64,000 nucleotides of DNA from Victivallales bacterium (GCA_017535315.1 JAFXUD010000039.1:36322-100321), one strand, 5' to 3'; positions 26,040-35,199 are shown, numbered from the stretch's first letter. Program-made: numbers and translations. The notes: generated from the letters alone by a model not told the origin.

Positions 26040-27194
26040 CTAGAACCCCTTTTTGCACATACGGGCCCGCATCGCCTTGCCATGCTTCTCCGCCCAGGCG
26101 GTATACCCCTTGTGGTTATACAGTTTGTCGGCAAACACACTTGGGTCGTCGGTCTTGCGGTTTCCCGTGAGGGCGTCTATCATCAGCATCGTGGCGAAAT
26201 CGCTGGGCAGAGCCATGGCAATACGGTAGAAGCCAGACAGCAGTTGCTCCTCCTCTTCAGGCGACTTGCCGCGCCAGAGGTGATACGCCACTGCCGCGCA
26301 GAAGGCATAGCGCTGGTCGGGCTTTTCAGGAATGTGAATCTTCTTGCTCGGATTGGTCATCAGCTCGTGCGTATCGTCAAATTGAGTGGCTATCTCCTTG
26401 AACGCAAGAAACTCGACTCCAGCCTGGTTGCCGACGAGCCCGTAGAGCATTTTGTCCAGCAGATACGGCTTGTCTGCGATGCGAAAACGGTGGAGCATCG
26501 TGCTGACGCGCTCCCACGAGCGGGGCGTGGGCCAGCCGCGCTCCAGATTCTCGTTCTCCTGGTGGAACAGCAAATCTGGGCGGAAGCGGATGAAGCCGAT
26601 GACAGCGGGATGGATGCCGTTCTGAAGCCCCCAGCGCACCCATTCCTCTGGCGACTCCTGCAATTCCACGTGCATAAAGCGGTTGGCAAGTGCGGAACTC
26701 ATGGTGGTGGCGACCGCCATGTCCTCCTCGCGGTTGCCTGCGGCCACGATGTACCAGCCATCAGGTAAGTGGTATAGGTCTCCCAAACGCCTGTCCAGGA
26801 TGATTTCGTAGGCGGCAACTTGCAGGGAGCGGTCCGCCGCCGTCAGTTCGTCGAACAGCAGGATGCCGCGGCTATTGGCATCCCGCGGCCAGTCGGAGGA
26901 AATGAGCCAGCTGACGGAATCCTCGTTGGGCACTGGCAGTCCACGGATATCCACAGGTTCCCGCTGTGCCAGCCGTATGTCAATGAAGCCGATGCCAGCC
27001 TCCTTTGCCACATTGCGCAGAATTGTGGATTTTCCCATGCCTGGCCCGCCCCATACCATCAGCGGTGGCAGCGCCGATGACAGTTCTGGATTTTCGGCGA
27101 TGATTTCCACGTTGTTGCGCACAATCGCCTCCAGATCCTCTGGCGTAATTTTGTTGCGCATGTCAAGAATTTCAGATGTGTCCATTGTTGTCAT
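26040..27194 (-). CDS. MoxR-like AAA+ ATPase
   Basis: 384 aa. Walker A GGPGMGKS at 49-56, Walker B ILLFDEL at 111-117, sensor 1 'VAAGNREED' and the arginine-finger region 'SSALANRFMHVEL' match MoxR-type ATPases. The C-terminal helical lid follows. MoxR proteins act as chaperone-like motors and are nearly always paired with a VWA protein, as here (the VWA gene follows after 5 nt). It starts 17 nt after the tandem AAA+ gene ends, with an AGAAT-type weak ribosome site, suggesting coupling. Confidence 0.92.
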   Translation of the reverse strand: MTTMDTSEILDMRNKITPEDLEAIVRNNVEIIAENPELSSALPPLMVWGGPGMGKSTILRNVAKEAGIGFIDIRLAQREPVDIRGLPVPNEDSVSWLISSDWPRDANSRGILLFDELTAADRSLQVAAYEIILDRRLGDLYHLPDGWYIVAAGNREEDMAVATTMSSALANRFMHVELQESPEEWVRWGLQNGIHPAVIGFIRFRPDLLFHQENENLERGWPTPRSWERVSTMLHRFRIADKPYLLDKMLYGLVGNQAGVEFLAFKEIATQFDDTHELMTNPSKKIHIPEKPDQRYAFCAAVAYHLWRGKSPEEEEQLLSGFYRIAMALPSDFATMLMIDALTGNRKTDDPSVFADKLYNHKGYTAWAEKHGKAMRARMCKKGF

Positions 27195-27211
27195 TCTCCA
27201 ATTTTACAGTT

Positions 27212-29398
27212 TCAGCAGAATCCCAATTTCCCGCGCACAGCAAAGGCACCACCCTCCTTGGCGGCAGCTTCCCGCTCCAGGGCGTCCAGGCGCTGGCCGT
27301 TGGTGATTTCACCGCCATAGTAGAAGAGGCTCTGGCGGACGGTGCGGAAGTCGCCTGGCGCGAGGTTGGGGATTGCCTTCAGGCGTTCCAGTTCACTGTC
27401 CGACAGCGTACACTTGAACATCCGCTCGAAGAAGAGCCGCTTGCCGTTGTCGTCCAGGAAGTTGAACTGCAACTTGAATGTGAAGCGGCGCATGACGGCC
27501 TGGTCGAGGTTCTGGATGAAGTTGGTAGCGCCGATCATCACGCCGTCGAAGTTCTCCATCTGGTGGAGCAGTTCGTTGACCTGCGTCACCTCCCAGGAGC
27601 GCTGCGCGTTGGTGCGGCTCTGGACAAGGCCGTCGAGTTCATCCAGGAAGAGAATGGAGTGCTCCGCCTCGGCTTCACGGAAGGCTTCAGCAATGTTCTG
27701 CTCCGTGCCACCGACCCACATCGAGAGCAAATCGCTCCCCATCTTCACGTTGACCTTAGTCTTCAGCACGCTGCCAAGATATTTGACAAACTCGGTCTTG
27801 CCCGTGCCTGGCGCGCCCGACAAGAGCAGGTTCATGCGCGGACGGTCGGGGTCTGTCTCGCCTCTCTGCTGCTGGAAGGCGCGAATTGCCTCCACGATGC
27901 GCTCCAGCTTCACGTCGCCCTGGATGTTCAGTCCCTCCAGCGAATAGTCCTTCGACGGCAGCAGCTTGTCATCTGCCAGCTTGACTTCCAGCAACTCGCA
28001 GTGGGGTTTCATCAGCTGCTCGACGAGTCGCGGCACTTCTGCCTTGCGTGGGTGCATACGCTCCAAGTTCTCCAGCGTCTGCGAGATGCCGCCCGCGCTG
28101 ACGGGATACAATGCGGAGAACTCCTCCAGCTGCCTTCCGCTGATGAGGCGACTCATGTTCAGGCGCTGTATATTGTTCTTCCAGATGCGCTTTCTCTGTT
28201 CGCAGTTCAGCGGCTCGAAGCAGATGGAATAGTCGAAGCGGCGACGGGACGACTCGTCCAGCGCCCTTGCGGGCGTGTTGGTAATCCAAATGGTGGAGGT
28301 CTTCATCGTGTCCAGCACCGTGTTGAGGAGGCCCTTGTCTCCCGTATGCGAAGATGCACCGCCGCCGAAGAGCATGAATGGAGCGTTTGTGCTGCCATTT
28401 CCCATAAGCATCTCGTCCGCCTCATCCACAATGATAATGCTTTCATCATGCTTGATTTGGGAATCACATACCTGCAATGCGGCGAATCGAAAGTCGTGGC
28501 TGCTGCATGCCTTCTCCCCTTTTTCTCCCGTATTCTGAGTGATATTATAGGTTATGCGACCAAGTTCCCTTGCCAATGAGCGGGCAAAACTGGTCTTTCC
28601 TGTTCCAGGTGCGCCATAAAGAAGAATGTTCACAGGCTTGCCATCGGCAGCAAGCAAACGTTTCAGGATGTCACCGTGATTCTTCACCAAATCGGCAAAG
28701 TTCTTTAAGGGCAGCACATCCTGGCTGTCTCTGATAAAATACCTGTTTACCAATGGCTCATTGGTCATGCCGCACAAAAATGGATATAAGTGCCCATTAA
28801 CATCATATTCTTCATCCAAGCATTCCAAACGGCGCAGAGTCTTGCTTGGGGAAACAATAGAAAGGATGCTGGATATACTTCTATTCAGGCAGTATGAAAA
28901 AAAAGAAAGGTTTGATAATGAGCGTTCTCCCATCCTATCGTTAGGATGGCGAAGAAGTCCATTTCTGCGTGCCAGGGAAAGCAGAACGATATCAATCTCA
29001 TCGTCCGTCAGCCTCAAGGTGCTTTGCAGTTCAAGCATCTTTTCATGGAATAGGTCCTCATCTTCGGATGACTGCCAGGGAGTGGTCATTGCCTTCTCGA
29101 TGAGTTTCTTGTAAATGTCTTTTGCCAATGAACGCGTTGATTTGTCATTGTTCCACAATGCCTGCAAATTGAAATTCAAAGATTTGTTCTTCAAATCCAA
29201 TCCAATTTTCCTGATTTGGGAGGAGGTAAGTCTTTCCCGAACTAATTGCTCAAAAAACTCTTCCTCCTCATCAAATCCTATTGGATCAAAAAAACATGAA
29301 TCAAAAATTCTATAATTATAGTTCTCCAGCAGGTTGCGCAGAAATCCCAGGCGCTTCTCCTGCATCCAATTGCTTTTGTGACAAATAAAACAGTCCAT
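27212..29398 (-). CDS. Tandem AAA+ ATPase (two P-loops)
   Basis: 728 aa, first gene of the left-going sigma-54 operon. A helical N-terminal region of about 240 residues opens with CFICHK. The first AAA+ module has Walker A GAPGTGKTS (262-270) and Walker B IIIVDEADEM; the second has Walker A GAPGTGKTE (528-536), Walker B ILFLDEL (582-588) and sensor 'MIGATNF'. Both modules end with R-finger-like segments (ESSRRRFDYS, QAVMRRFTFK). The second module resembles classical-clade AAA ATPases (pore loop MWVGGTE). It is likely a hexameric remodeller. Start preceded by AAGGAG with 7 nt spacing. Confidence 0.9.
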   Translation of the reverse strand: MDCFICHKSNWMQEKRLGFLRNLLENYNYRIFDSCFFDPIGFDEEEEFFEQLVRERLTSSQIRKIGLDLKNKSLNFNLQALWNNDKSTRSLAKDIYKKLIEKAMTTPWQSSEDEDLFHEKMLELQSTLRLTDDEIDIVLLSLARRNGLLRHPNDRMGERSLSNLSFFSYCLNRSISSILSIVSPSKTLRRLECLDEEYDVNGHLYPFLCGMTNEPLVNRYFIRDSQDVLPLKNFADLVKNHGDILKRLLAADGKPVNILLYGAPGTGKTSFARSLARELGRITYNITQNTGEKGEKACSSHDFRFAALQVCDSQIKHDESIIIVDEADEMLMGNGSTNAPFMLFGGGASSHTGDKGLLNTVLDTMKTSTIWITNTPARALDESSRRRFDYSICFEPLNCEQRKRIWKNNIQRLNMSRLISGRQLEEFSALYPVSAGGISQTLENLERMHPRKAEVPRLVEQLMKPHCELLEVKLADDKLLPSKDYSLEGLNIQGDVKLERIVEAIRAFQQQRGETDPDRPRMNLLLSGAPGTGKTEFVKYLGSVLKTKVNVKMGSDLLSMWVGGTEQNIAEAFREAEAEHSILFLDELDGLVQSRTNAQRSWEVTQVNELLHQMENFDGVMIGATNFIQNLDQAVMRRFTFKLQFNFLDDNGKRLFFERMFKCTLSDSELERLKAIPNLAPGDFRTVRQSLFYYGGEITNGQRLDALEREAAAKEGGAFAVRGKLGFC

Positions 29399-29451
29399 TG
29401 CATTGCTCCTTGTTGATTTTTGGTGAAAAAGGTTTCAACAAGTGGTCATAA

Positions 29452-29468
29452 GGCAATCATCATGCCAA
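29452..29468 (-). promoter_or_regulatory. Sigma-54 promoter of the left-going AAA/MoxR/VWA operon
   Basis: Read on the minus strand the sequence is TTGGCATGATGATTGCC, with GG and GC separated by 10 bp, and T-G-G-C-A-N6-T-T-G-C spacing as in sigma-54 promoters. Transcription would begin near 29441, about 43 nt before the ATPase start codon, the same leader length as for the exonuclease operon. Confidence 0.75.
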
Positions 29469-29550
29469 CTATATTTCGTACTTTGTTGCGGCTCATATGG
29501 GCATAAAAACAACAGAAATCTGCATATATTTTGAACAGCACTGGTAAGAT

Positions 29551-29569
29551 AATGACGGAGTTTGTCATT
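29551..29569. promoter_or_regulatory. Candidate enhancer (activator-binding) palindrome
   Basis: AATGAC-N7-GTCATT lies between the two divergent sigma-54 promoters, about 60-100 bp upstream of each, where bacterial enhancer-binding proteins normally bind. A further GTAATGA follows at about 29578, and GTCATT also occurs at 20207-20212 upstream of the third sigma-54 promoter. The link to the activator is inference. Confidence 0.4.
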
Positions 29570-29611
29570 GACCTGTCGTAATGATATGTATCTTCTGGCT
29601 TGCGTCAGTGT

Positions 29612-29628
29612 TTGGCATGACATTTGCT
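29612..29628 (+). promoter_or_regulatory. Sigma-54 promoter of the right-going FtsK operon
   Basis: TTGGCATGACATTTGCT gives a perfect GG-N10-GC pair and shares its first nine bases (TTGGCATGA) with the opposing promoter. Transcription would begin near 29639, leaving about 22 nt to the start codon at 29661 with AGGAGG in between. Confidence 0.78.
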
Positions 29629-29660
29629 TTTTGATTGCAATAGAAGCACAGGAGGCAGCT

Positions 29661-30252
29661 ATGAACCGTGATGAAATACTTGAACTGCTTTTGAAAGACA
29701 AATTCCATGATGAACTTATCGAGCGTCCAGAACTCTATTCCATTGAAGAGGATATCTACCAGTGGATGTTCGAGACGCGTGATTACTGGAATGAGAAAAT
29801 CCCGAAGATAATGGAACATGAAAAAAGGTTTTACGAAGAACTCAAAAGGGATGAGCCAGAATACTACTGGCAGTATGAGGCAAAATACGACACGGAGGAA
29901 AATTATAGAAAGAATGCCTATAGGTACTACCGCCTCAGTCGTGGATTCCATCGCGGCAGTTTGCATTGGGAAATATCCTGGTTCTGGAGAAAACTTCTCC
30001 CAAAACGGCCAGAATTCGCAGCCCGATGCCCATGGAACTCCTTTCGCGGAGACCAAATCTGGTGGACTTTGGGAGACGACGAATTCTGCAATGCGATTGG
30101 CATCCCCAAGAAGGAACTTGCCTTGAAAATGCCCTTGAAAATCATGTCGCGATGCGACTGGGACGAACTGCTGAAAATCGTTCCCAGAGCTGAAACCAGA
30201 GCTGGACAGGCTTCTCGCAGAAGGATACAAGTTCGAGGCACATTGCCTATAG
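29661..30252 (+). CDS. Unknown protein with W-x2-L-L-x3-P repeats, probable frameshift
   Basis: First gene of the right-going operon, start 29661 after AGGAGG. The coding frame runs 175 codons to about 30185. At 30186 a one-base shift restores a sensible end (KIVP then ELKPELDRLLAEGYKFEAHCL, stop TAG 30250-30252), whereas the unshifted frame continues with low-quality Arg-rich sequence into the next gene. A +1 indel, assembly error or programmed slip is implied. The protein is rich in Trp/Tyr/Glu and has repeats of the form W-x-x-L-L-x-x-x-P-x-[FL] followed by C-x-W (WRKLLPKRPEFAARCPW; CDWDELLKIVPEL). Family not recognised. Confidence 0.6.
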
Positions 30253-30263
30253 GAGATTGCAGG

Positions 30264-30767
30264 ATGGAATCATTGACACAGGAACAGATACTCGAACAGG
30301 TGGTGAAAAGAGACAAGCCAGGGAAAATCACGGAGAACACATTCTCGGAAAGCGAGCCTCTCACGCATCATTCGACGCAGAACCGCGGACGTTGCTGTCT
30401 TGTGTGCAAGCATTGGACAGCACACCGAGACCTGCGCCAGGAACGGCGTTGGCTGGTTGTCCTGGAAAACGGGCACTGCCGCTTCGGCGAGAGAATGTGC
30501 GTTGAGGGGCATTCCATTGGCGAACTCCAGCATTGGCCTCACTCATGCAGGCACGCCTGTCTGAGGTTTGAGAAAATCCTTGAACTCCGTGCCAGGAACA
30601 TGACGCTGCTGCAAAGGAGTTACGCCAGAATGCCCCCTTGCAAAACCTCGCGTCGTTTGACTTGCGAAAAGACGCATGACGAATGCCCACTTGCGGGCTG
30701 CGTCTGCAAAACCAAGAAACATTCCACTGTTGAAAACACACAAATAACCAAGGAGAAACACAAATGA
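30264..30767 (+). CDS. Cys-rich protein of unknown function
   Basis: 167 aa from ATG 30264, with AGGAG at 30251-30255 overlapping the previous stop codon. Its frame happens to be the unshifted frame of the preceding gene, so a naive call would fuse them. The protein has about thirteen cysteines in clusters (CCLVCKHW, 'ENGHCRFGERMC', HSCRHACLRF, CPLAGCVC) that look zinc-binding. The stop overlaps the FtsK-like start (ATGA). No known domain identified; a nucleic-acid-binding zinc protein is a guess only. Confidence 0.55.
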   Translation: MESLTQEQILEQVVKRDKPGKITENTFSESEPLTHHSTQNRGRCCLVCKHWTAHRDLRQERRWLVVLENGHCRFGERMCVEGHSIGELQHWPHSCRHACLRFEKILELRARNMTLLQRSYARMPPCKTSRRLTCEKTHDECPLAGCVCKTKKHSTVENTQITKEKHK

Positions 30768-32395
30768 CACACGAAGAAGAACTCATCGAATTGCTGGACA
30801 AGGAAACGACTGCGCAAGAATGTAACGCAAGCGATTTGCAAGAGCAACGAGAAATCATCGAAAGGACATTCAGGGAATTTGGACTGCAAGGCAGGATAAC
30901 TCGCGCTTATTGCGCCCCCCAGGTCAATTGCTTTGATTTTGAGATTGGAACAGGCAAGAAACTCCAATACTATCGTAGATTTGAGATGGACCTCCAGAGG
31001 GCGCTTAAAGAAATAAATGTCAGAATTGTTCTGCTAGAAAATGAAGTTGGAATTGAATGCCGCATGGAAGTACCGACAAAATGCAGAATGACAATTTCCG
31101 CAGGGACTTTGTTTCGTTCCAAAGAATGGTCCGAATCAAAAGCAATGCTTCCTCTCATGTTGGGAAAAGGCATAGATGGTGAAATAGAGATTATCGACCT
31201 GGCAAGTGTACCGCATCTGCTGATGGCAGGTTGCACGGGAACGGGCAAAAGCGTCTTTATGGATTCCTGCATACACTCCTTGATGTTCAGATATACACCT
31301 TACGAACTGAAATTGATTCTTGCAGATTCCAAGATTGTTGAGTTCAGCAAGTACAAGAGTTTGCCATATTTGCAGTTCCCACTCATCAACAGTACCAGGG
31401 ACACGCTGCGAGCCTTGCAGTGGCTGAATATGGAAATGGAGCGCAGGTACAAGGTGATTGGTGACGCTTGGTGTAGGGACATAAGGACACTTAATGAACA
31501 AAGACCTTGCTCATTGCCGTATATCGTTATGATTATTGACGAATTCTCGGATTTTATGGCTGAGGCAAAAACTCAGATGGAATCCCTGCTTGCCCATCTG
31601 TGTGCAAAAGGTAGAACGGCGGGCATCCATCTCATCATCAGCACGCAACGCCCTGATTCACGGGTGCTGACGCAGAGCATTAGAGCCAATTTTCCAGTGC
31701 GGATAGCCTTTCGCGTGGCTTGCCGCACTGATTCACGGAGAATACTTGACGTTGATGACGCAGCTGATTTGCTTAGGTTTGGCGACATGCTCTTCCGCAG
31801 ACCTGGCATTGAAGAGCTGACAAGAATCCAAGGTGTCTATGTCAATGGCAAGGAATCAGCCCGCATCATGGAACATCTGAAATCCATGTACGACGACATG
31901 AAACCGAATGCACTTCCGCCCTTGCGTGGTACGGAGCGCAATCAGATTGATGTTCTTCGCGGCAAACTAGTCAATATTGCCCGCGATGCTTTGGAGGACA
32001 ACCTGGATTATCTAACAGACCATACAATCGATGATGCCTGTGAGGAGATTGCCGATTCCATCATTGTGCATTGGGATGAATTGAAAGAGACTGATTTTGA
32101 TATGGATGAAGAGCCAAAGGGAGATGATGTGGAGGCTGATTCGGAGCCCGACGAGAAGCTTTCCAAGAAAGAAAAAGAAATGCTTCAGAAAGCCATCCAG
32201 ATTGTCATCGAGACCAAACGCCCCTCGATATCCTATATCCAGCGCCGTCTTAAAATCGGATATAACAGTGCTTGTGCTTTAATGGAGGCAATGGAACGGT
32301 TCGGGATTGTATCGCCACAGCCCGATAATAGGCCCAGGTCTATTCTTGTTGACACATACGAGGAGGCTTTAAGCCGCCTTCCAAAGCAGAGTTGA
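30764..32395 (+). CDS. Soluble FtsK/SpoIIIE-like DNA translocase
   Basis: 543 aa. Residues about 20-145 match the FtsK alpha/beta entry region, including the 'VPHLLMAGCTGTGKS' Walker A at 156-163. Walker B IVMIIDE is at 254-260, followed by 'AKGRTAGIHLIISTQRPDSRVLTQSIRANFPVRIAFRV', diagnostic for FtsK/SpoIIIE motors. A C-terminal winged helix of the gamma type (MLQKAIQIVIETKRPSISYIQRRLKIGYNSACALMEAMERFGIV) is present. There are no N-terminal transmembrane helices, unlike housekeeping FtsK, so it is a cytosolic DNA pump. Start overlaps the previous stop (ATGA); ribosome site AAGGAG. Last gene of the operon. Confidence 0.93.
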   Translation: MTHEEELIELLDKETTAQECNASDLQEQREIIERTFREFGLQGRITRAYCAPQVNCFDFEIGTGKKLQYYRRFEMDLQRALKEINVRIVLLENEVGIECRMEVPTKCRMTISAGTLFRSKEWSESKAMLPLMLGKGIDGEIEIIDLASVPHLLMAGCTGTGKSVFMDSCIHSLMFRYTPYELKLILADSKIVEFSKYKSLPYLQFPLINSTRDTLRALQWLNMEMERRYKVIGDAWCRDIRTLNEQRPCSLPYIVMIIDEFSDFMAEAKTQMESLLAHLCAKGRTAGIHLIISTQRPDSRVLTQSIRANFPVRIAFRVACRTDSRRILDVDDAADLLRFGDMLFRRPGIEELTRIQGVYVNGKESARIMEHLKSMYDDMKPNALPPLRGTERNQIDVLRGKLVNIARDALEDNLDYLTDHTIDDACEEIADSIIVHWDELKETDFDMDEEPKGDDVEADSEPDEKLSKKEKEMLQKAIQIVIETKRPSISYIQRRLKIGYNSACALMEAMERFGIVSPQPDNRPRSILVDTYEEALSRLPKQS

Positions 32396-32505
32396 ATCGC
32401 AATCCAACCCTACACAATGAGAAATCACATCATGACAACAGAGAACATAACCCCATCCTTCATCCAGCGGAACTATTCGCCCCGCGCTTACAACTGTCCA
32501 CTGTC

Positions 32506-34470
32506 CTACTGATGAATCTCAAAATGGAATCTTGCAGGTTCATCATGGGAAAACCATGCAGTGAAACGAGAATCCCCATAGACTGTGCATGGTACACTTC
32601 CATAGGTTTTGCACCCAGCAAAATCAAGCAATTGACGGAATTGTTTTGCCTTCAGAAATGGCAAAACACTATAGATTTTTTTCCCATTGGAAACGACAGC
32701 AGGCGTATTGTCCGAGAATCTGGCATGTATTTTTGTGTTTTCTCTGCACAATGGAATCACTCGCGGGAGGGGCGTTTCTTCAAAATGCATTTCCCCGCTA
32801 AAAATTCCTTCAAAGCACACATCCTGTTCGGGAAAGCCGCCTTTGATTTCCTTGACTGACAGTCCATCTGGAAGCTGGTCCAGATATGAATACAATACGC
32901 ATTGTTCCTTGAAATCATAAGGGATTTCAATACAATCGCAGAAAACTATCAGCTTGTACTGCGAAAGTTCAAGCTGCGGCAAATCGGAAAGGCGGTATGT
33001 GTCAATAATCCCGCCAGCAAGTGCAGCTTCCCGACGAAAATCCCGCAATAGTCTGAAAAGATGCGAGGATTCCGTGTGCATCCTCATTGATTTATCATCA
33101 ACAACAAGCAGAATATCCGCGACGGATCTATGCTTACGTTTTCTTATGACCTGTGCCTTTCCCTCCAAATCACGGATTAGATTCAGAATTTTAGCTGAAT
33201 CGAACCAGCCACCACCTAGGTCCATCCACCAATAACCAGTATCAGCAGAAAGATTTTTGGAAATTTCACGATGGAAAACAGCTTCTGTACACTCTTCGGG
33301 AATGGAAACAATTGCATCTTTCCCCTTCATCAGGTAAGTGCGGATATCCAATTCATCTACCCAGTATTTTCTGAGCCTGATGGATTGAGCTGGAGCAATA
33401 AAACCACCGCTTTCCCCAGCGTCCCTACGGTAATAGCTGGTCGGAGCCGCAAGAAAATCCACATAGGGCGAGTTCAATATACGCTCCAGGCCAAGCCATC
33501 CTGTATAGGCCGCATTATGACATTCCAGCATATATCCGTAAAATATTCCCGTCAGAGCTTCAGGATTTTCCTCCTTCGCAACTTTGCAGAAATGCTCCGC
33601 AACCGAGGAATTCAATTCTGACATGAATTCATCCAAATCACGCACGATGACATCACATTCCCGTTCCCTTTTGAACGCTGCAACGGAATCGTAAACTTCC
33701 TTCCTCATTGCAGGCGAGGGCATTTCCAACGTTTTCCATGCGTTCAGCAATGCCTCTGGTGAACCATATTTATGTTCGCCCCATCGCTGGAATGCTTTTT
33801 GGAATACCAGGCTGTAGTCGCCATAATTTCGCCCAAAACGGCCCCAAAGGCAAGTTTCCCCACTAACTCCATACGCCAAATGCCATCCAATAATACGCTT
33901 GGCATAAGGCTTTTCCGCAACATGGCGCATTAACGCTACCAAAGCCTTGGAGGCATCCTTTAGCCATTTTTTCGAGGCAAAACTCTGATTTGAAAATGTT
34001 CCGTTCACATTTGGGCGATTATTACGTCCCATATAATATCCGTTTGGAGCTTCATATCCAAGTAGATCATGTTCCAGAGACCCGACACGCGGTCGTATAT
34101 ATTCAGGCTCATTATTGCCGTCGTAATAGACGAACAGCTCTTCTGGATTCTGTTTTGACCATTCAACAGGAGCATTCAACTTCACTCGTGGAATGTAAAG
34201 AGCATCCTCTGGCAAAGCCTCAAAAAGTGCATCAAGGGTCCGATCTGTAAACGTGTAATCATATCGTTCAGGTCCAACCCAACCGCTGTGTAGAATGGAC
34301 GTATGAAGCTTTACTCCCGCTTTATGCATATCCTTGTGATAACGGGCAAAAAGCTGGTAGTCCCCGCCGAATTCTATCAATTTTCCGTTCTTATCAAATT
34401 GAGGCGGATCAAGTTCAAATCCCAGACGCGACCAAAAGATAGAATTGTTTTCCAGAATATTCATTTTCAT
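32506..34470 (-). CDS. GH42-like glycoside hydrolase without signal peptide
   Basis: 654 aa. The N-terminal TIM-barrel part begins SIFWSRLGFELDPPQFD, and two Glu motifs parallel those of the secreted paralogues at 49-60 kb: GWHLAYGVSGETCLWGRF (acid/base candidate) and YWVDELDIRTYL (nucleophile candidate, E-x-D-x-R-T-[HY]-L). A Rossmann-like 'trimerisation' domain follows (YKLIVFCDCIEIPYD). A beta-galactosidase-type activity is plausible; the exact family is uncertain. No export signal, so probably intracellular. The start could also be the second ATG at 34464. The gene converges with the FtsK operon, with a 110-bp gap of no evident content. Confidence 0.8.
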   Translation of the reverse strand: MKMNILENNSIFWSRLGFELDPPQFDKNGKLIEFGGDYQLFARYHKDMHKAGVKLHTSILHSGWVGPERYDYTFTDRTLDALFEALPEDALYIPRVKLNAPVEWSKQNPEELFVYYDGNNEPEYIRPRVGSLEHDLLGYEAPNGYYMGRNNRPNVNGTFSNQSFASKKWLKDASKALVALMRHVAEKPYAKRIIGWHLAYGVSGETCLWGRFGRNYGDYSLVFQKAFQRWGEHKYGSPEALLNAWKTLEMPSPAMRKEVYDSVAAFKRERECDVIVRDLDEFMSELNSSVAEHFCKVAKEENPEALTGIFYGYMLECHNAAYTGWLGLERILNSPYVDFLAAPTSYYRRDAGESGGFIAPAQSIRLRKYWVDELDIRTYLMKGKDAIVSIPEECTEAVFHREISKNLSADTGYWWMDLGGGWFDSAKILNLIRDLEGKAQVIRKRKHRSVADILLVVDDKSMRMHTESSHLFRLLRDFRREAALAGGIIDTYRLSDLPQLELSQYKLIVFCDCIEIPYDFKEQCVLYSYLDQLPDGLSVKEIKGGFPEQDVCFEGIFSGEMHFEETPLPRVIPLCRENTKIHARFSDNTPAVVSNGKKIYSVLPFLKAKQFRQLLDFAGCKTYGSVPCTVYGDSRFTAWFSHDEPARFHFEIHQ

Positions 34471-34963
34471 TTCTCTTCGTTGAAAAAACGTCCGCGCAGC
34501 AGAATAGTTTCGATTATAAACTCTTCTTTCAACCTTGACAACTCCTCACGCATTGGTGTTTCTGCAAAACATCCCCTTCATCGTCATCTTCCCTCTAACA
34601 TAAGATAACCCTTCAAGTGGCTGTTGCAATGGATTATCGTGAAAAATCTTCCCCAGACCTCACCAAGAAGGGAAAACTTCCAATCGCCCAGAAAGAAAAA
34701 ACAGCACGTCGGGCAAATAAGGCCGTTCTTTTCGGCAGACAATGCCCCTATGCCTGTGCCCACGGCATTGTAGGGATTACTCGGGAGGGGGTGGCATATG
34801 ATTCCAAATGGTTTCGAATGGCTAATATCTGCTTGAAAAAAGCGTGGTTTACGATATATTGCTTTCATAAAGAATTACACACGCAGCGTGGGGTAAGGTA
34901 TGCCCCCTGAACTTAGCGCCCGCAGTTGACATTACCTACCCTCTTTTTGAATTTTACTCTCAA
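34471..34963. other. Intergenic stretch without a supported gene
   Basis: About 490 bp between the divergent glycosidase and GHL10-like genes. Frames of 94-101 codons exist on both strands (for example 34617-34910) but have no ribosome site, no recognisable domain and biased composition. The promoter of the glycosidase is presumably at the left end. Nothing else is evident before the repeat element that starts at 34964. Confidence 0.5.
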
Positions 34964-35162
34964 TATTACTATTCAGAAGTAGAGCAAATAGACTTAGATT
35001 GCCAGACTTTCTGCGCCTTGCCGCTCCGTTTCGCTACGCGGCACGGCGCAAAGGGATTGGGGATATCGCTTGTCCGTGGGTTTCGCTCGCGCCAAAGGCG
35101 CTCGCTTCACCCACGGCTATGCTCCTGCCGCCGCTACGCGGCTTGCCCTTCTGAATAGTTAC
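34964..35162. repeat. Structured inverted-repeat element, family A copy 2 (reverse orientation)
   Basis: 199 bp, the reverse complement of the 19045-19240 element. Its right end CCCTTCTGAATAGTTAC is identical and its left end carries two changes. The long middle stem with GCGCC/GGCGC tip and the GCGCCTTGCCGC stem are conserved; one arm of the latter varies (GCGCCGTGCCGC). It ends 37 bp before the next start codon, so it may lie in the leader of that mRNA. Confidence 0.75.
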
Positions 35163-35199
35163 CTCTCAATAAAAAAATTCCCTTCAAGGAGTGAGCATT

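Noticed and set aside
29562..30767. A single 401-codon gene
   Set aside because: The frame joins two genes by chance: the first appears to shift frame near 30186 and stop at 30252, and AGGAG precedes a new ATG at 30264.
32392..32859. Plus-strand frame of 155 codons after the FtsK-like gene
   Set aside because: It mostly overlaps the end of the glycosidase on the other strand and shows no domain or ribosome site beyond the overlap with the FtsK stop.
34617..34910. Small gene of 97 codons
   Set aside because: No ribosome-binding site, no domain, and the opposite strand is equally open.
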